Shown piece by piece: positions 1 to 9,001 of a stretch of DNA of 14,437 nt. The notes under the pieces are model-generated. The model had not been told where the DNA came from. It saw nothing but the letters and a program-made list of their open reading frames with translations, and searched no databases. The position numbers and the translations under genes were made by a program. Where the stretch lies: positions 1-14,437 of the forward strand of contig CAVRBK010000117.1 of NCBI GenBank assembly GCA_963719025.1, given 5' to 3'. Every line of letters starts with the position of its first letter. The stretch's first letter is position 1. The stretch is from Thiosocius sp963719025 (lineage in GTDB: Bacteria > Pseudomonadota > Gammaproteobacteria > Chromatiales > Chromatiaceae).

Positions 1-1
1 C

Positions 2-526
2 CAGGTGATGGAAAGACTGGCTGATATGGAACAGCGCAGCCAACTCGCCGCCGACCGTCTTCCCGCTACCGAGGGGCTTGAAAACCTCTGGGACGGTCTG
101 GTATTCAGCGTCGCCGGGGTAAGGGTCGTCTCGGCGATGAGCGAAGTGAGCGAGATGCTGCCCTACCAAGAGCGAATCACGCGGGTGCCCGGTTCCAAAC
201 CCTGGATGCTCGGCCTGGCGAATGTCCGTGGCAGCCTGCTGCCGGTCATTGATATGCAGGTTTATCTCGGAGGGAAGGCGGTCGTGCCGTCGAAGTCATC
301 ACGGATTCTCGTATTGCGTCTGCGCGAACTCACGGTCGGATTGCTCGTTCCGTCGGTTCAGGGCATGCGTCATTTCTATCTCTCCGACCGCTTGCCGGAC
401 GCGCGCATGAAGGGGGCCCTGGGCGCCTACGTCTACGAGGCCTTCAGTCTCGACGAGGCTGTCTGGCCGGTCATCAGCATGTCGGCGCTTGCCGCTGATC
501 CGGCTTTTCGCTCGGCGGCGGCATAA
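2..526 (+). CDS. pilI: PilI, CheW-like adaptor of the type IV pilus chemosensory system (5' partial)
   Basis: This is a CheW-like coupling protein that should link the PilJ receptor to the ChpA kinase at the cell pole. The CheW fold covers roughly residues 30-165 counted from position 5. It includes the typical stretch 'RVPGSKPWMLGLANVRG' followed by 'LLPVIDM', as in Pseudomonas PilI. The reading frame is open to the window edge (Q-V-M-E at positions 2-13). The segment resembling the PilI N-terminus ('MEQRS', like 'IDQRC') lies very close to the first possible start codons, GTG at 5 and ATG at 8, and neither has a visible ribosome binding site. The true start is therefore probably a few codons upstream, outside the window, making this a 5'-partial gene. 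It ends with TAA at 524-526, 94 bases before pilJ. pilG and pilH, the usual upstream response regulators, would lie to the left. CheW-like identity is firm; the PilI assignment rests on similarity plus position. Confidence 0.88.
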   Translation, partial: QVMERLADMEQRSQLAADRLPATEGLENLWDGLVFSVAGVRVVSAMSEVSEMLPYQERITRVPGSKPWMLGLANVRGSLLPVIDMQVYLGGKAVVPSKSSRILVLRLRELTVGLLVPSVQGMRHFYLSDRLPDARMKGALGAYVYEAFSLDEAVWPVISMSALAADPAFRSAAA

Positions 527-620
527 GGAGAATGGGCTTGTGAAGAAGGTGAATCCTTGCCGATCAGCAGTCACCCCCCCGAATGCAACAGATCGCGCTA
601 TCAGGCGCAGGTAAGCAGAC
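527..620 (+). other. pilI-pilJ gap
   Basis: These 94 bases separate two genes of the same transcription unit. I see no terminator hairpin with a T-run, no convincing promoter and no gene-like reading frame. The only functional element I can point to is the AGGT at 609-612 ahead of the pilJ start. Confidence 0.5.
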
Positions 621-2679
621 ATGAAAAGTACCGCAACAACCCAAGCTGGCGGCAATCGTTCGATTCCGTTACTGACCGTGCTGGTGCTGATTGCAGTGGT
701 TGCCGCAATCATTGCGTTCACGGCGGTTTCGCGCGTTGAGCAGCATGGTGAACAGTACCTGTTGAGGGTGGCGGAGCAGCGGGTACTGAGTCAGAAAGTT
801 GCGAAGTACGCGCTCGAGGCCTCGGCGGGTGGCCAGCCGTCGTTCGAGAAACTGCGGGTCAGTCGGGATCGCTTCATCACCTTGATGGACGAGCTCAAGC
901 TGGGGGCGCCAGAGGTCGGTCTGCCCGCCTCGCCTGAATCGATTTCCGTGCCGTTGCGCGAGGTCGAGAACCGCTGGCTGGCCCTGCGCGCCTACGTCGA
1001 CGAGATCCTGGTCAACCAGGATGCAATCCTATCCATTCGTGAATTTGTCGATGTGATCAATAGCGCCATACCGCGTCTGCAGACCGTGTCGGAAGACGTG
1101 GTGCGGACCCTGATTCGCGGTAAGGCCTCGCAGCAGCAGGTCTATGTGGCGACCCGGCAACTGATGTTGGCCCAGCGCCTGAGCGACAACGTGAGCCGGG
1201 TGCTCGATGGTGGCACGCAGACCGCCGCGGCGATCGACCAGTTCAGCCAGGATGCCGAACGTTTCGAACGCGTGCTCAGCGGTATGTTGACCGGTGACGA
1301 CCAGTTGAACGTGGCGCGCGTCACGGATGCCGAGGGCGAACTGAAGCTGGCCCAGGCCGCCAAGATATTCCGTTCGATCAATGATCACGTCGCCGAGATT
1401 ATCGAGGCCACTCCCAACGTGCTGCCGGCGCTGGAGGCCACGGACGAGGTGACGTCGGTGTCGGACGCCCTCGACGAGGCGGCCGGTGTGCTGGCCGCCG
1501 CCTACAACAGCGACCAGTATGTCAGCATGCTCGGGCCGGTTCGCCTCGGTCCGGCGCTGGTCACCGTGCTGGGCGTGATTGCCGCGGTGCTCCTGCTGAT
1601 GCTCGGTTTCGCGCTGTTGCGCGATGCGCGCCAGCGGGCCCAACAGGCGGACCAGCAGAACCTGCGTAACCAGGCCGCCATCCGCCGTCTGCTCGACGAG
1701 ATGGTCGATCTGTCCGACGGTGATCTGACGATCGAGGCCACGGTGACCGAGGACATCACCGGCGCGATTGCCGATTCGGTCAACCAGGCCGTCGAGGAGA
1801 TGCGCAGCCTGGTAACCACGATCAACGAAACTTCGGTGCGGGTGTCGGCATCGGCGCAGGAGACACGGGGAACGGCCCTGCGTCTGGAAGAGGCCTCGGA
1901 CCATCAGCGCAACCAGATCGAAAATGCCTCGGGAACCGTCAAGGCGATGTCGCAGGCGATGAGCCAGATGGCAGACGAGGCGAGCAAGTCCGCCGAGATC
2001 GCGCAGCAGTCGGTCGACATCGCGGCGACCGGTGGCGACACGGTACGCAAGACGATCAACGGCATGGACAGTATCCGCGAGCAGATCCAGGAGACCTCGA
2101 AGCGGATCAAGCGTCTCGGTGAGAGCTCGCAGGAGATCGGCAACATCGTTGAGCTGATCGAGGATATCGCTGACCAGACCAATATCCTGGCGCTCAACGC
2201 CGCCATGCAGGCGGCCATGGCCGGTGAGGCCGGGCGCGGATTCGCCGTGGTGGCCGACGAGGTGCAGCGCCTCGCCGAGCGCTCGGCCAACGCCACCAAG
2301 CAGATCGATGCGCTGGTCAAGACCATCCAGGCCGATACCAACGAGGCGGTGAGCTCGATGGAGGCCAGTACCACCGGTGTCGTAAGTGGCGCCAAGCTGG
2401 CCGAGGATGCCGGTGAGGCGCTGCAGCGGATCGAGCAGGTCTCGCAGGAGATCGCGAGTGCGACCCAGGCGATCGCCGGCCAGTTGCAGCAGCATTCGCG
2501 CGAGGTCGGTTCGATCGACGACACCATGAACGTGATCCAGCAGATCACCAGCCAGACCGTCGGAGGGTACGGAACAGACGACCCAGTCGATCGAGACGCT
2601 GGCCCAGATGGCGGAGCAACTGCGCCAGACCGTGGCACGCTTCAAGCTGCCGGACGATGACGAGACGATGGTCGGCTGA
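621..2679 (+). CDS. pilJ: PilJ, type IV pilus methyl-accepting chemoreceptor (one apparent frameshift near 2559)
   Basis: This is the inner-membrane chemoreceptor of the Pil-Chp system, which relays surface or pilus signals to ChpA. In order it has a first membrane helix (about residues 17-37), a periplasmic PilJ-type sensor region (about 40-310), a second helix (about 312-333), a HAMP-like segment (about 335-400) and a long cytoplasmic signalling coiled coil. The hairpin tip (about 513-560) contains 'MAGEAGRGFAVVADEVQRLA', diagnostic of MCPs. As read, the frame changes after 'QQITSQT' and stops at 2658-2660 with a tail unlike any MCP. Dropping one G near 2559 restores a family-like tail ('EGTEQTTQSIETLAQMAEQL' onward) ending at TGA 2677-2679 and gives 685 residues, very close to the 682 of P. 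aeruginosa PilJ. The error is most likely in the sequence rather than the gene. The start ATG at 621 follows an AGGT at 609-612. chpA begins 14 bases after the restored stop. Confidence 0.93.
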
Positions 2680-2693
2680 CCCGGGGGCGATAG

Positions 2694-5600
2694 ATGATGA
2701 TGCCCGAATTGCGACAGGACCGAAGCGCACTGCGCTGGATTCGCAGTGAACTGGACCAGACACTGCGCGAGGCGCGCAATGCGCTCGAAGATTTTGTCGA
2801 GGGGCAGGCCACCCGGCTCGATGCGTCGATCGCGGCCCTGCACCACGTGCATGGCGCGCTTGAGATGGTGCAGGTATACGGCGGCGCGATGCTCGCCGAC
2901 GAGATGGAACAGCTGGCCGTGGCGATATCGCAGGGGCAGGTCAAGCGCAACGAGAGCGCGGCCGAGGCCCTGATGCTGGGCATGGTGCAGCTGCCGGCCT
3001 ATCTGGAAAGAATCGAATCCGGTGGTGCCGATGTGCCACTGGCGCTGCTTCCCCTGCTGAATGACCTGCGCGCCGCGCATGATGCGCCGCTGGTCTCCGA
3101 GACCTCGCTGTTCGCGCCGAAACTCAATGCCGTGATTGCGGCTGAAACGGTGCGCCCCGGGTCGGGCAATCGCGACATGCCGCATCTGCTGCACCAGCAG
3201 CGCAGTCACTATCATCGCGGCCTGTTGAACTGGATCCGCAATCACGATGTGCCGGGCTCACTGGGGCAGATCCGTGATGTGCTCGATCTGCTGAATAGCG
3301 CGGCCGGCACGGCGCGCTTCCGACGCCTGCTGGATGCGGGCCAGGCCCTGGCGGTTGTGCTGATCGAGGATGACGAGGCGCCTGCGCTGGCGGTGAAGCC
3401 CCTGTTCGGCAAACTCGACCGCGTCTTCAAGCAGGTTATCGACCAGGGGGAAGAGGCAGCGATGCTCGATTTCCCGCTGGAGTTGCTGAAGAACCTGCTG
3501 TATTACATTGCCCGCTCACATTCGACCAACCCGTCTGTGGTTGCGGTGCGCCAGGCGGCCGACCTGGTCAACAGTTTCCCGGAAGATCCCGCTGCCGGTG
3601 CGGCGGTGGGTTCCCTCGGTGGTCCCGATCGCGAGCTGTTCGCGGCGGTCGGCGATGCCCTCGCGCAGGATCTGCGTGATGTCAAAGATCATCTCGATCT
3701 GTACATGCGCAGCGATCGCAGCGCACCGGAGCGCGTCACCGGCCTGGCTCAGGCGATACAGCGAATCGGCGATACCCTGGGAATGGTGGGGCGCGGCGAT
3801 CTGCGCACCCGGCTCAAGCATCGCTGTGACGAACTGCGCGCGGCCGAGGCCTCGGCAGAGGCGCTGCCGGACGACCGCCTGATGACGCTGGCCGGCGATC
3901 TGCTGTTCGTCGAGTCATCCCTGTCGAGCCTGTCTGCCAGCAGCGAGCTCCAGGATGAGTCCGACGAGCCGATGGAGGGGGGCTATTCACAGTCACTGTC
4001 CGAGGGCGAAATGCACCAGCATTTTCGCGCTGCCGTCGACGAGGCCATGGTCGACATGGCCAAGACCAAGGACGCGATCCTGCAGTTTCTCGATGACCCG
4101 CAGAACACGGCCCAGCTGGCCGAGGTGCCGGCCCGCCTGCACGCCGTGGCGGGCGTATTGCGGGTACTGGAACTGCCCGAGCCCGGCCGCCTGCTGACGC
4201 GCCTGACGCCGTATATCGCGGGGCTGGCGAATGCTGAGCAGGCCATGCCCGAAGAGGCGATGCGTGATGCGCTGGCCGACGTGGTGATCGGCGCGGAATG
4301 CTACATGCAGACGGCGGTCGAGCCGGGCGAGGATCGTGAACGTATCCTGGCCTATGCCGACAGGGCATTGGCCACGCTCGGCCTGGCCGAGCTGTCGGAG
4401 ATCGAGGCGGATAGCGCGGCGCTTGATTCGGTCACCGGTACGCAGGGCGATATGGCCGCGGTCGTGACATTCGAACCGGCTGAAGCAGCCCAGCCGGCCA
4501 TGTCGGCGACGACGGGGTCTGTCGCAGAAGACCTGGAAGCCGGTGGCGAGGGCGCTGTGGGCGGGGTGATGGTTCCCGAGGCGAAAAGCGATCTTGTGCC
4601 GCCCGTCGAGCCAGAGGTCACCGCGCCGTCTGCCGAAACGGACGTCGAGGACAGCGATACGATCGATTCGGAGATCATCGAGATCTTCGGCGAAGAGGCC
4701 GATGAAGAACGCCAGGTTATCCAGGATACCTATCCAAGGTGGCGTGATGACCTCGATGACCGCGAATCGCTTGCGACTATCCGGCGCTCGTTCCACACCC
4801 TGAAAGGCAGTGGACGCATGGTCGGTGCGACCAACATCGGTGAGTTCGCCTGGTCGATCGAGAATCTGTTGAACCGGGTGATTGAGGGCACGGTGAGCGC
4901 ATCGGTCGACGTCATCCAGCTTCTGGACGACGCGGTTGCCGTTGTCCCGCAACTGGTCGAAGAGGCCTGTGATCCGGCCGTGGCGGATAGCGATGTCAGC
5001 GCTATCTCGGCCCGTGCGTTCGCCCTTGCTGCAGGTGAGGTGCCAGCGGGTACGGCAGCGGTTGCTGATGCTGTTGAAGAGCCGGCCTCCGAGGCGCCCC
5101 TGGAATCGCGCGATGCGGGGCTGCCCGAAGGCCTGGATCTCGAACCACTGTCGGAGCCCTCGCCGGCGTTCCATCGGACGGATGAGCTCGAGCCGGCTGC
5201 GTCACCACCGGATGGGTTGGAACCGCATGTGCCGCTGGAATTGCCGGGTGAGCTGGCGGACGTGGGTTTCTCCGAATCAGAGGTTCTCAACGCCGATTCC
5301 CTGGCGGCACTCGGGGCATTCGATTCAGATGCCGTTTCCGACAGCGATCTGGCGCAACCGTCGCTCAACCTGCCTGGACTCGAGTCGCCAGAACCGGGGA
5401 CAGAACGACCTCTCGAGCCGGGGGCTGGCGAGGCCGATGTTACGACCGTCTTCGAGCCGGGTGACGAGTCGATTCTGACCCTCGCAGAGGCGGAGGATTC
5501 GGCCTTCTCGGAGTTGGACACTGCGGCGGTCAGCAGTGGCGATACCAGTCTGAACGCGGTGTTCCTCAGCGAGACCGAGGGGCATCTTGGGGTGTTGGCC

Positions 5601-8549
5601 GATTTCATCCGGCGATGCCGTGATCAGTCTGCAGGATGCGCATTCGATGACGGGATTCGTCGCGCGATGCACACCTTGCGGGGAAGTTCCCGGACCGCCG
5701 GCATGAGCGCCATGGCGGAGCTGGCGGCCGCTTTGGAAGACTGCAGCAATGTCATGGCGAGCCTGGGCCAGCGGACTGACGATCGCATGGTCGATTTGCT
5801 CGATCGCAGTCATCAGGCACTCACCGCGCTGGCGGCGACGATCGAGAGTCCAGATCAGGATCAGCCTGAATGGGCACCGTTGCGCGACGAGATTCGGGCC
5901 TTTGTCGAAAACCTGGATCAGGCGGCCCCGGATCTGGAGCAGCCTGCCGGGTCGCTCGCTGACGAAGAGCCTGTGGATCCGGAGCTGCTCGAGATCTTCC
6001 TCGAAGAGGCAAAGGAATTGCTCGAGGCGCTCGAGGGCGAACTGGCCGGTTGGGAGTCCGCTGCTGGAGATCTCCGGCCGGTTGCGCAGCTGCAGCGCAC
6101 GCTGCACACGATGAAGGGTGGTGCCCGGCTGTCCGGGATAGCGGCGCTCGGGGATCTCAGTCATGCACTCGAGTCGGTGTTCGAAAGTGTCACGGAACGC
6201 CGGATCGAGGACAGTGACCGCCTGAAGGGCCTGGTACGCCATGCCATCGACGTGCTGGCGCAGGATGTTGAGCAGCTGAGCGGTGGGCGCATGCCGCAGC
6301 CGCGGACGGTCATGGTCGATCGTCTGGAAGCGGCGGCCCATGGTCGCGAGTGGGACGACATTGGCGCCTCGGAGGCGGCACTGACGCCCGAGCCGAAGTC
6401 AGCGGAAGTGCTGCCGGTGGAGGATGTCGAGCCGGCGTTCAAATCCACCTCGACGTTTGTCGAGGTCGCGGAGTCAGACGATCTGGCGGACACGCTTTTC
6501 GATGCCGCCGGCGACTCCGAGATGTTGGCCGAATCGCAGCTGCTCACCGATTCGGAGCTGTTGGGTGACTCGAGCTTCCTGTTGGCGGAGGGGGCTTCCG
6601 ACGACAGCGCGATAAGCGACCTGGTGCATGACGACTCCAAGACCGTGCACTTCCCGATCGGTGATCAGCTCGTCGAGGAAGAGGGTTTCGTGCCACGGCC
6701 GCCGATGCCGGAACAGCAGCCGGCATCGTCCGCTGCCGGAGAGCGGGTGCGTGTTCCGTCGGAGTCACTCGACCAGATGGTCAACAATGCCGGCGAGGTG
6801 AGTATCTATCGCGCCCGCATCGAACAACAAAACAGTACATTCGCATTCAACCTCGGCGAACTGCAGCAGACCATCGACCGGCTGCGTGCGCAGCTGCGCG
6901 ATCTTGAACTGGAAACCGAGGCGCAGATCCTTTCGCGGCATGAGCGTGAGGGTGAGGGGCGGGCCGATTTCGATCCGCTCGAGCTGGATCGCTATTCCAC
7001 CATGCAGCAGTTGTCTCGCGCGCTTTCCGAGACCGTGGAGGATCTCTCCAACCTTGGTGTCTCGCTGAATGACCTGAGCCGTGATACCGACACCCTGTTG
7101 CTGCAACAGGCACGCGTGACCACGGATCTGCAAGACAGTCTGCTGCGTACCCGGATGGTCCGGTTTTCCAGCCGCGTGCCGCGACTCGAGCGGGTTGTGC
7201 GTCAGACCAGTCACAGTGTCGGCAAGCAGGCCAACCTCGAGGTGCTCGGCGGCGAAGAGGATATGGATCGCGCGATTCTCGAGCGCATGATGAGCCCGTT
7301 GGAGCATCTGTTGCGAAACGCGGTTTCACACGGCATCGAGGACAGCAATACCCGGCTGGCCAATGACAAGGCCGCACACGGGATCATCACGCTGCACCTG
7401 GTTCGTGAAGGGTCGGACGTGGTGCTGACCCTGTCGGATGATGGTGCCGGCCTCGATCGGGCGAGAATTCGCGAAAAGGCGGTCGAGCGTGGCCTGATCG
7501 AGCAGGATGCCGCGATCGACGACGATGATCTCTACCAGATGATCCTGCAGCCCGGATTTTCCACTGCCCAGGAGCTGTCGCAGGTTTCCGGGCGCGGCGT
7601 TGGGATGGATGTGGTGCTCACCGAGGTGAAGCAGCTCGGAGGTACGCTGGAAATCGATTCGCAGCCAGGGCATGGCACCAGTTTCACCATTCGCCTGCCG
7701 TTCACCCTGGCGATTACCGACTCGCTGCTGGTCACGCTCGGCGACGAGATCTACGCCGTACCGCACAGCAGCATGGATGGGGTGGTCCGGGTGCCGGTCG
7801 ACGAGCTGCGCGCGATCTACGCCGGTGAACAGGAAACATTCCGTGCGGCGGACCGCGATTACACGGTCCGTTACCTCGGTGCGATGCTGGGTATCCAGGC
7901 GCCGCACATCGTCGAGGGAGTGCGCTGGTTGCCCATGTTACTGGTGCGATCCGGCGAACATCGCGTGGCCATCCAGGTGGACGGCCTGTTGGGTAACCGC
8001 CAGATCGTCGTCAAGTCGGTCGGCGCACAGCTCAGCAGCGTGCGCTGGTTTACCGGCGGCACTATCCTGGCCGATGGCCAGATTGCACTGATCCTTGATG
8101 TTAACAGCCTGGTTCGCATGGACAGCGCGCAACAGCCGGCATTGCTCAGAGAGTCGGGCGGGGCCGAGACCAAGGGTGTGTCGGTGATGGTGGTAGATGA
8201 TTCGATCACCGTCCGCAAGGTCACCAGTCGCCTGCTGGAGCGCCACAACATGCAGGTGGTAACGGCCAAAGACGGCGTGGACGCGGTAACCCAGCTGCAG
8301 GAATACCGTCCGGACGTGATGTTGCTGGATATCGAGATGCCACGCATGGACGGCTACGAACTGGCACGCCACATGCGCAGTACACCGGAACTCAGTGATA
8401 TCCCGATCATCATGATTACCTCGCGGTCCGGCGACAAGCATCGCAATCGGGCACTCGAACTCGGGGTGAAGCGCTACCTGGGCAAGCCATACCAGGAGGC
8501 GGACCTGCTTGAAAATATCTATACGGTGCTGGCGGATACCGCACTGTGA
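2694..8549 (+). CDS. chpA: ChpA, multi-Hpt hybrid CheA-type histidine kinase
   Basis: This is the central kinase of the Pil-Chp pathway; it autophosphorylates and passes phosphate to PilG/PilH-type regulators and to its own receiver. It is 1951 aa. Canonical Hpt motifs lie at H701 (HTLKGSGRMVG), H993 (HTLRGSSRTAG) and H1138 (HTMKGGARLSG). Variant sites lie at H50 (HHVHG) and H483 (HAVAG), and a His-less Hpt-like stretch near Q356 (QRIGDTLGMVG). The CheA core follows: P3 from about 1352 (VRVPSESLDQMVNNAGE), N-box at 1536-1549 (N1542, H1546), DDGAG at 1582-1586, SGRGVGMDVV from 1632, then a CheW-like domain (about 1668-1810). The C-terminal receiver has D1835/D1836, phospho-acceptor D1879 (LLDIEMPRMDG) and K1931 (GKPY). 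Acidic, low-complexity linkers separate the Hpt modules. It is shorter than P. aeruginosa ChpA (about 2470 aa), so it has fewer phosphotransfer modules. Three ATGs stand in a row at 2694-2702 after GGGGGCG (2683-2689). Its stop overlaps the chpC start. Confidence 0.96.
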   Translation: MMMPELRQDRSALRWIRSELDQTLREARNALEDFVEGQATRLDASIAALHHVHGALEMVQVYGGAMLADEMEQLAVAISQGQVKRNESAAEALMLGMVQLPAYLERIESGGADVPLALLPLLNDLRAAHDAPLVSETSLFAPKLNAVIAAETVRPGSGNRDMPHLLHQQRSHYHRGLLNWIRNHDVPGSLGQIRDVLDLLNSAAGTARFRRLLDAGQALAVVLIEDDEAPALAVKPLFGKLDRVFKQVIDQGEEAAMLDFPLELLKNLLYYIARSHSTNPSVVAVRQAADLVNSFPEDPAAGAAVGSLGGPDRELFAAVGDALAQDLRDVKDHLDLYMRSDRSAPERVTGLAQAIQRIGDTLGMVGRGDLRTRLKHRCDELRAAEASAEALPDDRLMTLAGDLLFVESSLSSLSASSELQDESDEPMEGGYSQSLSEGEMHQHFRAAVDEAMVDMAKTKDAILQFLDDPQNTAQLAEVPARLHAVAGVLRVLELPEPGRLLTRLTPYIAGLANAEQAMPEEAMRDALADVVIGAECYMQTAVEPGEDRERILAYADRALATLGLAELSEIEADSAALDSVTGTQGDMAAVVTFEPAEAAQPAMSATTGSVAEDLEAGGEGAVGGVMVPEAKSDLVPPVEPEVTAPSAETDVEDSDTIDSEIIEIFGEEADEERQVIQDTYPRWRDDLDDRESLATIRRSFHTLKGSGRMVGATNIGEFAWSIENLLNRVIEGTVSASVDVIQLLDDAVAVVPQLVEEACDPAVADSDVSAISARAFALAAGEVPAGTAAVADAVEEPASEAPLESRDAGLPEGLDLEPLSEPSPAFHRTDELEPAASPPDGLEPHVPLELPGELADVGFSESEVLNADSLAALGAFDSDAVSDSDLAQPSLNLPGLESPEPGTERPLEPGAGEADVTTVFEPGDESILTLAEAEDSAFSELDTAAVSSGDTSLNAVFLSETEGHLGVLADFIRRCRDQSAGCAFDDGIRRAMHTLRGSSRTAGMSAMAELAAALEDCSNVMASLGQRTDDRMVDLLDRSHQALTALAATIESPDQDQPEWAPLRDEIRAFVENLDQAAPDLEQPAGSLADEEPVDPELLEIFLEEAKELLEALEGELAGWESAAGDLRPVAQLQRTLHTMKGGARLSGIAALGDLSHALESVFESVTERRIEDSDRLKGLVRHAIDVLAQDVEQLSGGRMPQPRTVMVDRLEAAAHGREWDDIGASEAALTPEPKSAEVLPVEDVEPAFKSTSTFVEVAESDDLADTLFDAAGDSEMLAESQLLTDSELLGDSSFLLAEGASDDSAISDLVHDDSKTVHFPIGDQLVEEEGFVPRPPMPEQQPASSAAGERVRVPSESLDQMVNNAGEVSIYRARIEQQNSTFAFNLGELQQTIDRLRAQLRDLELETEAQILSRHEREGEGRADFDPLELDRYSTMQQLSRALSETVEDLSNLGVSLNDLSRDTDTLLLQQARVTTDLQDSLLRTRMVRFSSRVPRLERVVRQTSHSVGKQANLEVLGGEEDMDRAILERMMSPLEHLLRNAVSHGIEDSNTRLANDKAAHGIITLHLVREGSDVVLTLSDDGAGLDRARIREKAVERGLIEQDAAIDDDDLYQMILQPGFSTAQELSQVSGRGVGMDVVLTEVKQLGGTLEIDSQPGHGTSFTIRLPFTLAITDSLLVTLGDEIYAVPHSSMDGVVRVPVDELRAIYAGEQETFRAADRDYTVRYLGAMLGIQAPHIVEGVRWLPMLLVRSGEHRVAIQVDGLLGNRQIVVKSVGAQLSSVRWFTGGTILADGQIALILDVNSLVRMDSAQQPALLRESGGAETKGVSVMVVDDSITVRKVTSRLLERHNMQVVTAKDGVDAVTQLQEYRPDVMLLDIEMPRMDGYELARHMRSTPELSDIPIIMITSRSGDKHRNRALELGVKRYLGKPYQEADLLENIYTVLADTAL

Positions 8550-9001
8550 GCGAGCCGGGCAAAGAGATTCGCTGCATGCTGATCCCATTGCACGATGGGC
8601 GCCTGGTGCTGCCCAATGCGGCGGTCGCCGAGATCATCGGCTATCGCGAGCCGGACGCCACGTCGGTGGATGCCCCCTGGTTGCAGGGGAAGGTCAGCTG
8701 GCGTCAGCGCGAGGTGCCGGTGGTAGATTTCGAGCGCCTGCTCGGCGATGCCCCGCACGCCCCCGGCATTCGGCAGCGCATCGCCGTGTGCTATGCGCCG
8801 CAAACCGATCAGCAGTGGCCATTGATCGGCGTGGTTTCGCAGGGCATCCCACGCCTGCTGCGGATCAATCGCGATATCGTCGAATCGGCCACTCTCGGCC
8901 CGGCGGGTGAGTCGGCGATCAAGATGCGAATCACCGTTGCCGGTGAGCGATTGATGGTGCCCGATCTGTCTTTTTTGCAGGCGAGCCTGCTCGCGGCCTG
9001 A
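8546..9001 (+). CDS. chpC: ChpC, second CheW-like adaptor of the Pil-Chp system
   Basis: This small (151 aa) cytoplasmic CheW-like protein probably couples additional receptors to ChpA, as proposed for Pseudomonas ChpC. The N-terminal half reads as a CheW fold ('MLIPLHDGRLVLPNAAVAEI', then 'VPVVDFERLLG'). The rest carries the hydrophobic strands expected of that family ('PLIGVVSQGIPRLLRI'). Translation most likely starts at GTG 8546, inside the chpA stop: the bases GTGA are shared, a 4-base overlap typical of translational coupling. The next in-frame start, ATG at about 8576, would cut off the beginning of the domain. It is slightly shorter than Pseudomonas ChpC (168 aa). In Pseudomonas chpB (methylesterase) sits between chpA and chpC; here it is missing. 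The stop TGA (8999-9001) abuts the stop of rsmE on the opposite strand. Confidence 0.87.
   Translation: MSEPGKEIRCMLIPLHDGRLVLPNAAVAEIIGYREPDATSVDAPWLQGKVSWRQREVPVVDFERLLGDAPHAPGIRQRIAVCYAPQTDQQWPLIGVVSQGIPRLLRINRDIVESATLGPAGESAIKMRITVAGERLMVPDLSFLQASLLAA

Noticed and set aside
2553..2680. Programmed frameshifting as the explanation for the pilJ break
   Set aside because: There is no slippery heptamer, and similar breaks occur in several unrelated genes nearby, so a common technical cause is simpler.
1029..3245. A 738-codon open frame on the minus strand across pilJ and chpA
   Set aside because: It is the mirror of strongly supported genes in GC-rich DNA. The product is rich in His, Arg and Gln with no recognisable domain, and it crosses two real genes.
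3993..6341. Long minus-strand open frames inside chpA (e.g. 3993-5174 and 5325-6341)
   Set aside because: The chpA frame carries continuous domain signals here; the reverse products have composition typical of shadow frames.
8970..8990. TTTTTT next to a GCAGG-CGAG-CCTGC hairpin at the end of chpC, as a possible terminator
   Set aside because: On the plus strand the T-run precedes the stem, and on the minus strand the stem is followed by A's, so neither orientation fits an intrinsic terminator.
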